Positions 18,222-27,943 of a stretch of 54,101 nt of DNA are shown piece by piece. How positions within the stretch are numbered: position 1 is the stretch's first letter; every line of letters starts with the position of its first letter. The DNA comes from Thiotrichaceae bacterium UBA7357 (GTDB lineage: Bacteria; Pseudomonadota; Gammaproteobacteria; Eutrophobiales; Eutrophobiaceae): positions 1 to 54,101 of the forward strand of contig DKOR01000028.1 of the NCBI GenBank assembly GCA_002470825.1, given 5' to 3'. The notes under the pieces were generated by a model. It did no database searches. It saw only the letters and a list, made by a program, of their open reading frames with translations, and was not told the DNA's origin. The translations under genes were made by a program, and so were the position numbers.

Positions 18222-19085
18222 CTATACCGCAGCTGCGCCAGCAACAATTTCAGAAAGCTCCTGAGTAATCGCAGCTTGTCGTGCCTTATTATAAATCAAT
18301 TCTAATTCATCAATAAGCTCACCAGCATTATCCGATGCGCTCTTCATTGCCACCATACGAGCTGACATTTCACAGGCAATATTTTCAACTACGCCTGTAT
18401 AGACTTGAGACTCAATGTAACGAGTCAAGAGTTGTTCCAGAACCTCTTCTGCATCAGGCTCATATAGATAATCCCAATGGTGACCGAAGCCTTCATCTTC
18501 CATTGGTTTCCCCGGTATCAGTTGTTCCAGATGTGGCTGCTGTATGATGGAATTTACAAACTTGTTTGAAACAAGATGTAACTCATCGATGTTACCTTCT
18601 TTAAAATTATTCAACATAATCATGACTCCGCCAAGCAATTCTTCAAGACTAGGCTCATCACCAATATGGGTCACTTGACCAGTGATATTGGCACCTATTG
18701 AACCAAAGAATCCAGCCGCCTTACTGCCAACAATACATAATTCAATTTCCTTACCTTCAGCGTCCCATACCTTGAACTGTTTCAATAGCATACGAAACAT
18801 ATTTGCATTCAGCCCACCACATAAACCGCGGTCGGTGGAGACAACAATCACTCCAACACGTTTAACTTCATCGCGGGCAACTAGATAAGGGTGTTTGTAT
18901 TCAGGATTAGCATTAGCCAGATGCGAAATAACATTACGAATTTTTTCAGCATAAGGGCGTGCCGCTTTCATGCGGTTCTGTGCTTTTCGCATTTTACTCG
19001 CAGCGACCATTTCCATAGCTTTAGTAATCTTTTGAGTGTTTTTTACACTCGCGATCTTAGTCCGTATTTCTTTTCCGCCAGCCAT
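18222..19085 (-). CDS. atpG: ATP synthase F1 subunit gamma
   Basis: Central rotor shaft linking the c-ring to the catalytic hexamer. The 287-residue protein has the conserved ends: IRTKIASVKNTQKITKAMEMVAASKM at the N-terminus (first helix of the coiled coil) and YNKARQAAITQELSEIV at the C-terminus (second helix), with STDRGLCGGLN between. Its ATG directly follows the atpA stop codon (TAA then ATG), so translation is probably coupled. Confidence 0.97.
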   Translation of the reverse strand: MAGGKEIRTKIASVKNTQKITKAMEMVAASKMRKAQNRMKAARPYAEKIRNVISHLANANPEYKHPYLVARDEVKRVGVIVVSTDRGLCGGLNANMFRMLLKQFKVWDAEGKEIELCIVGSKAAGFFGSIGANITGQVTHIGDEPSLEELLGGVMIMLNNFKEGNIDELHLVSNKFVNSIIQQPHLEQLIPGKPMEDEGFGHHWDYLYEPDAEEVLEQLLTRYIESQVYTGVVENIACEMSARMVAMKSASDNAGELIDELELIYNKARQAAITQELSEIVAGAAAV

Positions 19086-20627
19086 TTACCAAGTTCCGTT
19101 TTCTTTAAATTTCGTAATGGCAGCCTTCAAACCACTCTCGATATCATCGTTATAATTACCTTCAGCACCAATCTTATCCATTAAAGCAGACTGTTCACTC
19201 TTCATATAATCATGTAGTGATTCTTCGAAAACACCGATTTTTTCTAGGGGAACATCATCCATAAAATCATTTTCAACAGCGAACAGACTCACGCCCATTT
19301 CAGCAACATTGAGGGGAGAATATTGTTTTTGCTTCATCAATTCCATCACGCGTGTACCACGCTCAAGCTGCTTACGAGTGGCCGCATCAAGATCCGATGC
19401 AAATTGTGCGAATGCCGCCAACTCACGATATTGCGCTAATGCCAAACGAATACCACCACCGAGTTTTTTAATGAGCTTAGTTTGTGCAGCACCACCGACC
19501 CGAGATACTGACAGGCCCGCATTAATAGCTGGTCGGAAACCAGAGTTAAATAAATCAGATTCCAAAAAGATTTGACCATCAGTAATAGAAATAACATTAG
19601 TTGGTACGAATGCTGATACGTCACCAGCTTGTGTCTCGATAATCGGTAAAGCTGTCAAAGAACCAGTTTTACCTTTCACTTTTCCGTTTGTCAGCTTTTC
19701 AACATAATCCTCATTAATACGTGAAGCACGTTCTAATAGACGAGAATGCAAATAGAAAACATCACCTGGGTAAGCTTCACGACCTGGTGGACGTTTTAAT
19801 AACAAGGACATCTGACGATATGCCCAAGCTTGCTTAGTTAAATCATCATAAATAATCAGCGCATCTTCACCTTTGTCACGAAAGTATTCGCCCATCGAAC
19901 AACCTGAGTAAGGTGCAGCATACTGCATTGCTGCAGATTCAGAAGCGGTAGCGGCAACAACAATGGTATGTTCCATTGCGCCATGTTCTTCAAGCTTACG
20001 TATAACAACGTTGATTGAAGATGCTTTTTGTCCGATGGCAACATAGATACATTTTACACCAGTACCTTTCTGATTAATGATGGCGTCGATAGCTACAGCA
20101 GTTTTACCCGTTTGACGGTCACCAATGATTAACTCACGTTGGCCACGCCCAACCGGCACCATCGCATCGATAGATTTTAAACCTGTTTGCACAGGCTCAT
20201 CAACAGACTTCCTAGCAATTACACCTGGAGCGATCTTTTCAATTGGTGCATTTTCTGTTGTATTAATATCACCTTTACCGTCAATCGGATTACCTAATGC
20301 GTCGACAACGCGACCCAATAAGGCTTCGCCAACCGGGACTTCAAGGATCCGTTTGGTACATTTAACAACATCACCTTCAGAGATGTTTTCGTAACTACCT
20401 AGGATTACGGCACCTACAGAATCTCGCTCCAGATTAAGTGCTAAACCATATGTGTTACCCGGGAATTCAATCATCTCCCCCTGCATCACATCACTTAAAC
20501 CATGAATTCTGGCAACACCATCAGCAAGACTAACCACCGTACCTTCAGTACGTGCGTCGGTATCTAGATCCATTGACTTGATTTTATTTTTAATCAGATC
20601 ACTAATTTCAGTTGCACTGATAGACAT
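19086..20627 (-). CDS. atpA: ATP synthase F1 subunit alpha
   Basis: Non-catalytic nucleotide-binding subunit of F1. The 513-residue product has the P-loop GDRQTGKT, the VAIGQKASS segment, and ALPIIETQAGDVSAFVPTNVISITDGQ (visible as ETQAGDVSAF and NVISITDGQIF) together with the arginine-finger region SVSRVGGAAQ. Length and motifs match E. coli AtpA closely. Confidence 0.98.
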   Translation of the reverse strand: MSISATEISDLIKNKIKSMDLDTDARTEGTVVSLADGVARIHGLSDVMQGEMIEFPGNTYGLALNLERDSVGAVILGSYENISEGDVVKCTKRILEVPVGEALLGRVVDALGNPIDGKGDINTTENAPIEKIAPGVIARKSVDEPVQTGLKSIDAMVPVGRGQRELIIGDRQTGKTAVAIDAIINQKGTGVKCIYVAIGQKASSINVVIRKLEEHGAMEHTIVVAATASESAAMQYAAPYSGCSMGEYFRDKGEDALIIYDDLTKQAWAYRQMSLLLKRPPGREAYPGDVFYLHSRLLERASRINEDYVEKLTNGKVKGKTGSLTALPIIETQAGDVSAFVPTNVISITDGQIFLESDLFNSGFRPAINAGLSVSRVGGAAQTKLIKKLGGGIRLALAQYRELAAFAQFASDLDAATRKQLERGTRVMELMKQKQYSPLNVAEMGVSLFAVENDFMDDVPLEKIGVFEESLHDYMKSEQSALMDKIGAEGNYNDDIESGLKAAITKFKENGTW

Positions 20628-20649
20628 ATATCTTTCCTCTATTTAATAA

Positions 20650-21186
20650 CTATTGCGCAAATACACTATTTAATTCTTCTAAACGACCGCGAAGAGACGC
20701 ATCAATTACAGAATCGCCCGCTCGAATAATCACACCACCAATCAAGTCGTTGTCTACTTTTGTATTGATATCGATTCTCTTGCCGAGCTTTTTCGAAATT
20801 GATTCAGAAATTGCACTTATTTGAGCATCATTTAACGCATAAGCCGAAATCAAGTCAACCTCACCAATGTCTTCTGCAGCGGCACGTTTCTGTTCAAAAA
20901 GAATAAATATTTCAGCGGCCAGTCCAATACGTTCAGCATCAATTAAAACCTTGGTAAAGTTATTACCTTTTTTACTAAGCTTGTCACCACAGATTTCAGC
21001 GATGAACTGATGAAGCTGTCCACTGCTCAATTTTGGATTATTGATAACGCCGCGCATATTCTTATCAGAAACAATCACACTCAACAGACTTAGCATGCTT
21101 GACCATTCATTAAGTTTGCCTTCTTCAATCGCTTCATCGAAGGCTGCACTCGCATAAGGTCGGGCAATTGTTGCTTTTTCTAACAT
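20650..21186 (-). CDS. atpH: ATP synthase F1 subunit delta
   Basis: Peripheral-stalk subunit joining the b-subunit dimer to the top of F1. The 178-residue protein begins with ATIARPYASAAFDEA, typical of bacterial delta, and ends with the conserved GGVIIRAGDSVIDASLRGRLEEL. ACAGGAA lies before the ATG. It is 22 bases before atpA. Confidence 0.96.
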   Translation of the reverse strand: MLEKATIARPYASAAFDEAIEEGKLNEWSSMLSLLSVIVSDKNMRGVINNPKLSSGQLHQFIAEICGDKLSKKGNNFTKVLIDAERIGLAAEIFILFEQKRAAAEDIGEVDLISAYALNDAQISAISESISKKLGKRIDINTKVDNDLIGGVIIRAGDSVIDASLRGRLEELNSVFAQ

Positions 21187-21203
21187 CTATTTATTCCTGT
21201 CGC

Positions 21204-21674
21204 TTATAACTGCTGACTGATCTTCGCTAGCACTTCATTGTGTGCCGATTGATCAACTTCTTTCATCAGGATTTGCTCTGCACCAGCAATGGCCAAGGCG
21301 GCAACCTGATTTCTAAGTTCCTGCCTAGCTTTTTCTTTTTCTTGCTCGATCTCGCCCAGTGCATTTTCCTTGATACGGTTTGATTCAGCTCTCGCGTCTT
21401 CTTTCGCTTCTTCAACTATTTCATCGTGGCGCTTTTGCCCCTGCGCGATAATAGTTGCTGCCTGCTCTTTACCTTTGTTTATCTCTGCAGATGATTTCTC
21501 TTGCGCTTCAGCAAAGTCTTTTTGACCTTGTTCTGCAGCAGCAAGACCATCTGCAATACGTGTTTCACGTTCTTCCATCTGTTTAAGCAGCATGGGCCAA
21601 ACAAACTTCATTGTGAACCAAACGAAGATAGCAAAAGTCACAAGCTGACCTATTAAGGTTGCATTAAAATTCAC
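21204..21674 (-). CDS. atpF: ATP synthase F0 subunit b
   Basis: Peripheral stalk: one N-terminal membrane helix (LIGQLVTFAIFVWFTMKFVWPML, about residues 7-29) followed by a long charged helix rich in E, A, K and R. The 156 residues are the standard length. Translation starts with GTG at 21674, with AGGTGA five bases upstream. Confidence 0.97.
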   Translation of the reverse strand: MNFNATLIGQLVTFAIFVWFTMKFVWPMLLKQMEERETRIADGLAAAEQGQKDFAEAQEKSSAEINKGKEQAATIIAQGQKRHDEIVEEAKEDARAESNRIKENALGEIEQEKEKARQELRNQVAALAIAGAEQILMKEVDQSAHNEVLAKISQQL

Positions 21675-21722
21675 TTAAATCACCTATATGTCGAATGACT
21701 ATTAAAGCCGTTATATTATTTA

Positions 21723-21983
21723 TTAACCAGCTTGGAGTGTGGCAATAAAAGGACTTGCCAGAGTAAACCACATACCAATACCGATTCCGATCATGGTTAC
21801 TGCGTCGACAAGGCCAGCAACCAAGAACATTTTGCCTTGAAGCATTGGAGCCAGTTCAGGTTGGCGTGCTGCGCCTTCCAGAAACTTACCACCCAATAAA
21901 CCAAAGCCGATTGCTGTACCAAATGCGCCCATACCCAGAACGATTAAGACACCCAATGATGTAAATGCCAAAATAGTTTCCAT
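21723..21983 (-). CDS. atpE: ATP synthase F0 subunit c
   Basis: Proteolipid that forms the rotor ring. Two membrane helices joined by the polar loop ARQPEL; the ion-binding carboxylate is D60 in GLVDAVTMIG. The first helix lacks the Q/E ligands of sodium-type rings, so proton coupling is expected. Strong ribosome-binding site (GGAGGAG before the ATG at 21983), as usual for the most abundantly made subunit. Confidence 0.97.
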   Translation of the reverse strand: METILAFTSLGVLIVLGMGAFGTAIGFGLLGGKFLEGAARQPELAPMLQGKMFLVAGLVDAVTMIGIGIGMWFTLASPFIATLQAG

Positions 21984-22022
21984 TATTACTCCTCCAAAGG
22001 ATTTTACTTATCAAAATTAAAA

Positions 22023-22919
22023 TTAGTGATGTTCATGTGCCATTGCTAAATACACAATGGTTAACATCATAAAAACAAACGCTTGTAACAAAACTATCAA
22101 TATATGAAATACTGCCCAAACAAATTGCAATCCGCCACCAAAAATCGTACCTATAAAAAATGGCAACGCAGAACCTATCAAAGTAGCAATCAATAAGAAA
22201 ATAAGTTCGCCAGCATAGAGGTTACCAAATAATCGTAAGGCTAATGAAACAGGCTTAGCTAATAATCCGATACCTTCTAAAATCAAATTAAAGGGAATCA
22301 TGTACTTTCCAAAAGGTTGAAAAGCAAGCTCACCAATAAAACCACCCACACCTTTCATCTTAATGCTGTAATAAATTATTAGAATGAATACACCTAGCGA
22401 TAAGCCAAAAGTAATATTCGGATCTGTGGTAGGGACCACTTTGAAATATAAATGCGGGTCACCAGTAATGTATTGCGCAATCAATGGTAAAAGATCAACA
22501 GGAATAATATCCATGGTATTCATCAGAGTAATCCAAATAAATATTGTCAATGCTAATGGTCCAACCAGTGGATTCTTGACTGTCATAATGTCATTAACGT
22601 TTTTGTTAACGAATTCGACAGTCATTTCAACAAGATTTGCAAAACCGGAAGGCGCACCACTTTCGATTTTTTTAGCAACTCGGTAAAATAAAAAACAGAA
22701 GACCGTGCCTAAGAATACGGACCATCCCATGGTGTCCACGTTCAGTGACCAAAAGCCCATATCTAGGGCCTCTTGTGGAGTACGAGCTAAAGTCCAACTA
22801 GAATGATCTACAATATGGCCATCCGCTCTCTCATAACCTTCAGGCAATTTTCCTAAGACTAGGTTTTGCAGATGGTGCTGAAGATATGAATTCGACGTGA
22901 GTTCTGTTCCGCTTGCCAT
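22023..22919 (-). CDS. atpB: ATP synthase F0 subunit a
   Basis: Stator part of the proton channel. The 298-residue membrane protein keeps the essential arginine in LALRLFGNLYAGE and the C-terminal helices. It is somewhat longer than E. coli AtpB owing to an N-terminal hydrophilic extension (about residues 1-60). It lies between atpI and atpE in the standard order. Confidence 0.97.
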   Translation of the reverse strand: MASGTELTSNSYLQHHLQNLVLGKLPEGYERADGHIVDHSSWTLARTPQEALDMGFWSLNVDTMGWSVFLGTVFCFLFYRVAKKIESGAPSGFANLVEMTVEFVNKNVNDIMTVKNPLVGPLALTIFIWITLMNTMDIIPVDLLPLIAQYITGDPHLYFKVVPTTDPNITFGLSLGVFILIIYYSIKMKGVGGFIGELAFQPFGKYMIPFNLILEGIGLLAKPVSLALRLFGNLYAGELIFLLIATLIGSALPFFIGTIFGGGLQFVWAVFHILIVLLQAFVFMMLTIVYLAMAHEHH

Positions 22920-22937
22920 TAAATCATTCTCAAAAAA

Positions 22938-23327
22938 TTATTTATTTGTTAACACCATCAAGCCCGTCAGATTCATCAACAACACAAATCCGTAACTAAG
23001 AAACATGATACCTATATATAAAGCTTCGACTGACATTATTGTAATTGCAAATATCGCTATTGTTGTAACAATTTTTACTGCCTCACCAACAAGAAAAAAA
23101 GCCAGTGTTTTACGACTTGAGCCCGCCCCCGTTGCTCCTAAAGAAAACATCACGAAGATGACATTAGGCACAATGAAAGCCAAACCACCCAGAATAACTG
23201 AGTAAGCATATTCAAGACTGGCAAACACAAGAAATAAAAGCCCACACAGAATAACTGTCGCGGCCTCTATATTCAGCATTTTATTTGCGACGGAGCGAGT
23301 TTTTATTATCTCTTCTGTTTCTACCAA
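22938..23327 (-). CDS. atpI: ATP synthase assembly protein I
   Basis: Small membrane protein (129 residues, four hydrophobic helices) at the head of the operon; family members help c-ring assembly or magnesium supply. The start is TTG at 23327 with GGAG eight bases upstream; the next ATG (residue 17) would cut into the first helix region. A TATAAT on the minus strand at 23376-23371 may be the -10 of the operon promoter, though no convincing -35 was seen. Confidence 0.9.
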   Translation of the reverse strand: MVETEEIIKTRSVANKMLNIEAATVILCGLLFLVFASLEYAYSVILGGLAFIVPNVIFVMFSLGATGAGSSRKTLAFFLVGEAVKIVTTIAIFAITIMSVEALYIGIMFLSYGFVLLMNLTGLMVLTNK

Positions 23328-23582
23328 TCGCCCAACTCCAGAAAATCGCGATATATTCTATCGCCTAAAAATTATAGCGCCAGTTAAATATCAATATTTT
23401 TCTCTTCTACTTACTTCTTGGGACGGGGAAGTATAGAGACCTGATGAAAAATGATCAATCGTTGCAGTGCAACAACACTTAAAATAACAGCTTTAATTTC
23501 TATTTCACCATTATATTCTTTATTAGAATGTTACAAATTCTTGAAAACAATTAAAACTGGGCAGTAGTCATTAATCTGATTT

Positions 23583-24446
23583 TTACTTAATACGCTTTAA
23601 AATGCCATCCAGTTCGTCTAAAGAATGGTAATTTATTTGTAAGACTCCTTTTCTTTTGTCATATTGTTTGATTGTTACTGTTGCACCTATCTTTTCAGAT
23701 AAGTCATTTTCGAGGCTTTGTATGTTTGGATCTTTAGATACTTGTTTTGCCTTTTCATGTTGACTGTCACCCAACACTTTCTTAACCAATTTTTCTGTTG
23801 CCCGCACAGAGAGACCTTGTTTTATTATTATTTCAGCAACAGCTACTTGTTCGTTTAATTCCAATGCTAACAATGCACGAGCATGGCCCATGTCAATTTT
23901 TCGTGCTTCAACAAATTTTTTAACTTTAATATTCAATTCTAACAATCGCAATAAATTTGTTACTGCTGAACGTGACCGACCTACTGCCTCGGCAATTGTC
24001 TCATGTGTCATATCGAATTCTTCAATCAATCGTACCAAAGCCTCTGCTTCTTCTAATGGGTTCAGGTCTTCGCGCTGGATGTTTTCTATCAAGGCAATAC
24101 ACATTACCGTTTTATCCGGCACATCCATAATCACGACAGGAACATCTTTTAATCCAGCTAATTGCGCTGCGCGCCAACGTCGTTCACCAGCAATGATTTC
24201 GAATTTTTCCGAGCGTGGTAAGCCACGCACAACTATTGGTTGAATAATACCTTGAGCAGTTATTGAGTCTGCAAGTTCTTTTAATGATGCTTTATTAAAA
24301 TCTCTTCGTGGTTGATATTGGCCTCGCTGTAACAGATCAACCGCTATTTCCTTTAGAGAGTCACTATTATTATTTGCTAAAACTCTTTCAGCAGGATTAC
24401 CGAGTAATGCATCCAATCCTTTACCCAAACCGCGTTTTTTTACCAA
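23583..24446 (-). CDS. parB: Chromosome partitioning protein ParB
   Basis: DNA-binding CTPase of chromosome segregation. The 287-residue protein has KKRGLGKGLDALLG at the N-terminus, the CTP-binding motif GERRWRAAQLAG, the helix-turn-helix region (EAVGRSRSAVTNLLRLLEL) and a C-terminal dimerisation domain. Start codon is TTG at 24446 with AAGGAA upstream. It is 41 bases after parA. No convincing parS site was found in the window. Confidence 0.95.
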   Translation of the reverse strand: MVKKRGLGKGLDALLGNPAERVLANNNSDSLKEIAVDLLQRGQYQPRRDFNKASLKELADSITAQGIIQPIVVRGLPRSEKFEIIAGERRWRAAQLAGLKDVPVVIMDVPDKTVMCIALIENIQREDLNPLEEAEALVRLIEEFDMTHETIAEAVGRSRSAVTNLLRLLELNIKVKKFVEARKIDMGHARALLALELNEQVAVAEIIIKQGLSVRATEKLVKKVLGDSQHEKAKQVSKDPNIQSLENDLSEKIGATVTIKQYDKRKGVLQINYHSLDELDGILKRIK

Positions 24447-24487
24447 TTTATTAATTCCTTAATTCTTTAAAATACGTAGCGATATTT

Positions 24488-25261
24488 TTATGCTGCCAAA
24501 CCTTCACGTCTTAATATTTCACCCGCCAACGCTAAATAGGCAACAGCACCACTAGATGACTTATCATAAGCAAGCGCTGCTAAACCATGACTAGGGGCTT
24601 CTGCCAATCTAACATTACGGGGAATAATAGTTCGATAAACTTGTTCACCAAAATGTTCGAGTAATTGGGCGGATACTTGTGTCGCCAGATTGTTACGTGG
24701 ATCGAACATAGTCCGTAACAAGCCTTCAATTTTTAGTTTAGAATTTAAGTGTTTCTTAATTTTATCGATAGTCTCGAGTAAGGCCGTTAATCCTTCCAAC
24801 GCATAATATTCACATTGCATTGGAATCATAACTGAGTTTGCTGCAACTAATGCGTTAACTGTCAGCATATTTAAAGATGGTGGACAATCTATAAAAATAA
24901 AATCGTAATCTTCCTGAATTGGCTCTAGTGCATTGCGTAACCTAATTTCTCTTGCCATCTCGTCCAACAATGCTATCTCAGCACCTGTCAAATCAGAATT
25001 CGTTGGAATTAAGTCATACTGTCCTTCAGGCGATTTGACTATAACTTCTTCTGCCGTCTTATCATTCATCAACAAGTCGTAACTAGACATCATTAGTTCT
25101 TGCTCATCTATACCACTGCCCATAGTGGCATTGCCTTGTGGGTCCAGATCAACTAATAATACTTTACGCTTGGCAGCAGCCAATGATGCAGCAAGATTCA
25201 CACCTGTGGTGGTTTTACCAACTCCGCCTTTTTGATTCGCGATTGCAATGATTCTGGACAT
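24488..25261 (-). CDS. parA: Chromosome partitioning ATPase ParA (Soj)
   Basis: Walker-type ATPase that positions ParB-parS complexes. The 257-residue protein has the deviant Walker A IANQKGGVGKTTTGVNLAA, LLVDLDPQGNAT and FIDCPPSLNMLTVNAL. It is a chromosomal ParA without N-terminal DNA-binding domain. Gene order mnmG-rsmG-parA-parB-atp is the conserved one for gammaproteobacteria that keep ParAB. Confidence 0.96.
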   Translation of the reverse strand: MSRIIAIANQKGGVGKTTTGVNLAASLAAAKRKVLLVDLDPQGNATMGSGIDEQELMMSSYDLLMNDKTAEEVIVKSPEGQYDLIPTNSDLTGAEIALLDEMAREIRLRNALEPIQEDYDFIFIDCPPSLNMLTVNALVAANSVMIPMQCEYYALEGLTALLETIDKIKKHLNSKLKIEGLLRTMFDPRNNLATQVSAQLLEHFGEQVYRTIIPRNVRLAEAPSHGLAALAYDKSSSGAVAYLALAGEILRREGLAA

Positions 25262-25347
25262 TAATTTTGTATTCTACCGTGATATGTAATGATTATTGAT
25301 GCATATACTTTAGCACACTGAATCCCTGCCGCGATACGCTAAAAAGA

Positions 25348-25968
25348 TTATGCTGCTCGCTTTATTTGCACCAGTTTTGTCGAAGTTTCATTACTCGATA
25401 GTGCTAAGTCACTAAGCTTAATCAAGAATTCATGCTTTCCTAATTCGTCGATTTCAGTTTCTACTTGCTTTCCTTTCATAGCCAATAACTGATTCTCCTC
25501 TGTCAATAAGTGTTTTGTCTGCTCTAACATGCGTGCAAGCGGTGCAAAAGCACGACATATCATAGTATCGAACTCTTTCTCAGGTTTAAAAATTTCGATA
25601 CGTGCATGAACTAATTCAACATTTTTAATATTAAGATCAGCAGTAATATGTCTGAGAAAACGAATTTTTTTCTGATTACTGTCTAATAACGTCCACTGCT
25701 TTTCTGGTTGTGCCAGTACCAACATCATTCCTGGCAAGCCCGCGCCAGTGCCAATATCTAGACAGTGCCCGCCTTCAATAAAGGAATGTACCGATAAAGA
25801 ATCCAGAATATGACGTTCTAATATTGCCTTTGTACCTTTTACAGCGGTTAGGTTATATGTAACGTTCCATTTTGCGAGTAATTCAATATACCTCAAATAA
25901 GCTACACAGAGTGCTTGCTCAGCCTTGATATCCAGCCTTTCAAGGCCTGCTTGTAATGCTTTCAGCAT
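25348..25968 (-). CDS. rsmG: 16S rRNA (guanine(527)-N(7))-methyltransferase RsmG
   Basis: SAM-dependent methyltransferase acting on G527 of 16S rRNA. The 206-residue protein has NVTYNLTAVK, LDIGTGAGLPGMMLVL (SAM motif I), LLDSNQKKIRFLRH and FDTMICRAFAPL, all typical of RsmG (GidB). The ATG at 25968 lies 17 bases after the mnmG stop. Confidence 0.95.
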   Translation of the reverse strand: MLKALQAGLERLDIKAEQALCVAYLRYIELLAKWNVTYNLTAVKGTKAILERHILDSLSVHSFIEGGHCLDIGTGAGLPGMMLVLAQPEKQWTLLDSNQKKIRFLRHITADLNIKNVELVHARIEIFKPEKEFDTMICRAFAPLARMLEQTKHLLTEENQLLAMKGKQVETEIDELGKHEFLIKLSDLALSSNETSTKLVQIKRAA

Positions 25969-25985
25969 TTACAATATCCAAAGGC

Positions 25986-27881
25986 TCAGGCACTTTTTTG
26001 AAATGACAAGGTTTGTTTCTTCAAATGAATACGTAATAAAGATATAGCCGCAGGTGTTACGCCTTGTATACGAGAAGCCTGCCCTAAGTTGATTGGTCTA
26101 TGCTTTGACAACTTTTCAATCACTTCGGACGATAGACCTCTCACCTGCTGATAATCAATTTCATTCGGTAATTCAGCGTCCTCATGACGTCTATTACGAG
26201 CAATTTCTTCTTCTTGTCGTTGAATATATCCAGAATATTTGACTTGTACCTCTACTTGCTCTGTAACCTTAGGGTCAATCCCATCGACAGCTATATTCGG
26301 TAATTTGGCAATTTCTGCGTAGGTAATTTCTGGTCTTTTTAATAACTGCAACAAATTGATATCTCTACGAATCGATTGCCCAAGGATACTTTTCGTTATT
26401 TCGACAGAGAGTTTAGGAGAACCGACCCGTATTTTTTTCAAGCGTTCAACCTCTTGTGTGACCGCATCATGCTTTTCGCTGAACAATCGCCAACGATTAT
26501 CGTCAATGAGTCCTAGACTATATGCTTTTTCTGTTAAACGTAGATCGGCATTATCTTCACGTAACATTAAACGATATTCAGCACGGCTAGTAAACATTCT
26601 ATAAGGCTCGGTGGTTCCCATAGTGCTCAAGTCATCCACTAACACACCTAGATAAGCCTCATCACGGCGAGGGAACCAGAGCTCTTTACTTTGTGTTTGA
26701 AGCGCTGCATTTAATCCGGCTAATAGACCTTGTGCTGCCGCCTCCTCATATCCAGTCGTGCCATTAATTTGTCCAGCAAAAAACAAACCCTTAATAAATC
26801 GTGTTTCTAACCAAGGAGACAGCTCCCGTGGGTCAAAGAAATCATATTCAATCGCATAACCGGGACGGGTAATATGCGCATTTTCAAGACCTTTTATCGA
26901 TCGTACCAGACCAATCTGCGCATCATAAGGCAATGACGTCGAGATACCATTGGGATAAACCTCGTTACTAGTCAAACCTTCTGGTTCAATAAAAATTTGG
27001 TGTGCTTCTTTATCAGCGAAGCGCATAACCTTGTCTTCCACCGAGGGACAATAACGTGGTCCTGTACCTTCAATTCTTCCATTGTACATTGGCGAACGAT
27101 CCAAAGCGCCACGAATTATATCGTGGGTTTGTTCGTTAGTATAAGTTATGTGGCAAGATATCTGTTGTGGATGTTGATTCGCATTACCTATGTAAGAAAA
27201 CACGGGGACTGGATCATCACCCGGTTGTACTTGTAGCTGACTATAATCGATCGTTTTACCATCAATACGCGGTGGAGTACCTGTCTTCAACCGTCCAACA
27301 TTAAAAGGCAATTCACGTAAACGTTCCGCTAACGCGATAGATGGTGGATCACCTGCTCTACCACCAGCATGATTGCTATCACCAATATGAATTTTGCCGC
27401 CAAGAAACGTCCCCACGGTCAAGACTACAGTCGGGGCCATGAATTTTAACCCAGCCTGAGTAACAACTCCGCGGACCTCTTCACCTTTAACAATAAGGTC
27501 GTGTACTGCTTGTTGAAATATAAATAGGTTTTTCTGATTCTCAAGTGCCGGTCGAACAACTTGTCTGTATAAAGAACGATCTATTTGGGCGCGTGTAGCA
27601 CGTACAGCCGGTCCCTTGCGAGAATTCAAAATGCGGAACTGTATACCACTTTGATCTGCTGCTGCTGCCATGAGACCCCCCATAGCATCGATTTCTTTGA
27701 CTAGATGACCCTTACCTATTCCACCAATAGCCGGATTACAGGACATTTGTCCAAGTGTATCCAGACTATGAGTCAGCAATAAAGTACGCACACCCATTCT
27801 AGCTGCTGCCATAGCAGCTTCAGTCCCAGCATGACCACCACCAACAATAATGACGTCGAAAGATTCAGAGTATGTAGACAT
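25986..27881 (-). CDS. mnmG: tRNA uridine-5-carboxymethylaminomethyl modification enzyme MnmG
   Basis: FAD enzyme that with MnmE modifies the wobble uridine of several tRNAs. The 631-residue protein has the dinucleotide-binding VGGGHAGTEAAMAAARMG, SCNPAIGGIGKGHLVKEID, the PRYCPSIED-type RYCPSVEDKV and GQINGTTGYEEAAAQG. All conserved blocks are intact. No clustered DnaA boxes accompany it, so the replication origin is not at this gene. Confidence 0.97.
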   Translation of the reverse strand: MSTYSESFDVIIVGGGHAGTEAAMAAARMGVRTLLLTHSLDTLGQMSCNPAIGGIGKGHLVKEIDAMGGLMAAAADQSGIQFRILNSRKGPAVRATRAQIDRSLYRQVVRPALENQKNLFIFQQAVHDLIVKGEEVRGVVTQAGLKFMAPTVVLTVGTFLGGKIHIGDSNHAGGRAGDPPSIALAERLRELPFNVGRLKTGTPPRIDGKTIDYSQLQVQPGDDPVPVFSYIGNANQHPQQISCHITYTNEQTHDIIRGALDRSPMYNGRIEGTGPRYCPSVEDKVMRFADKEAHQIFIEPEGLTSNEVYPNGISTSLPYDAQIGLVRSIKGLENAHITRPGYAIEYDFFDPRELSPWLETRFIKGLFFAGQINGTTGYEEAAAQGLLAGLNAALQTQSKELWFPRRDEAYLGVLVDDLSTMGTTEPYRMFTSRAEYRLMLREDNADLRLTEKAYSLGLIDDNRWRLFSEKHDAVTQEVERLKKIRVGSPKLSVEITKSILGQSIRRDINLLQLLKRPEITYAEIAKLPNIAVDGIDPKVTEQVEVQVKYSGYIQRQEEEIARNRRHEDAELPNEIDYQQVRGLSSEVIEKLSKHRPINLGQASRIQGVTPAAISLLRIHLKKQTLSFQKSA

Positions 27882-27943
27882 ATAAGTCTTTATTGTATCG
27901 ATTACCTACAATATTGTAAGTGTAGCTGAGGAAATAAATACGT

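Noticed and set aside
21561..21576. TGTTTCACGT inside atpF as a parS site for ParB
   Set aside because: Only the left half matches the parS palindrome (11 of 16) and it lies in conserved coding sequence; a 12 of 16 match in hemJ (9485-9500) is equally unconvincing.
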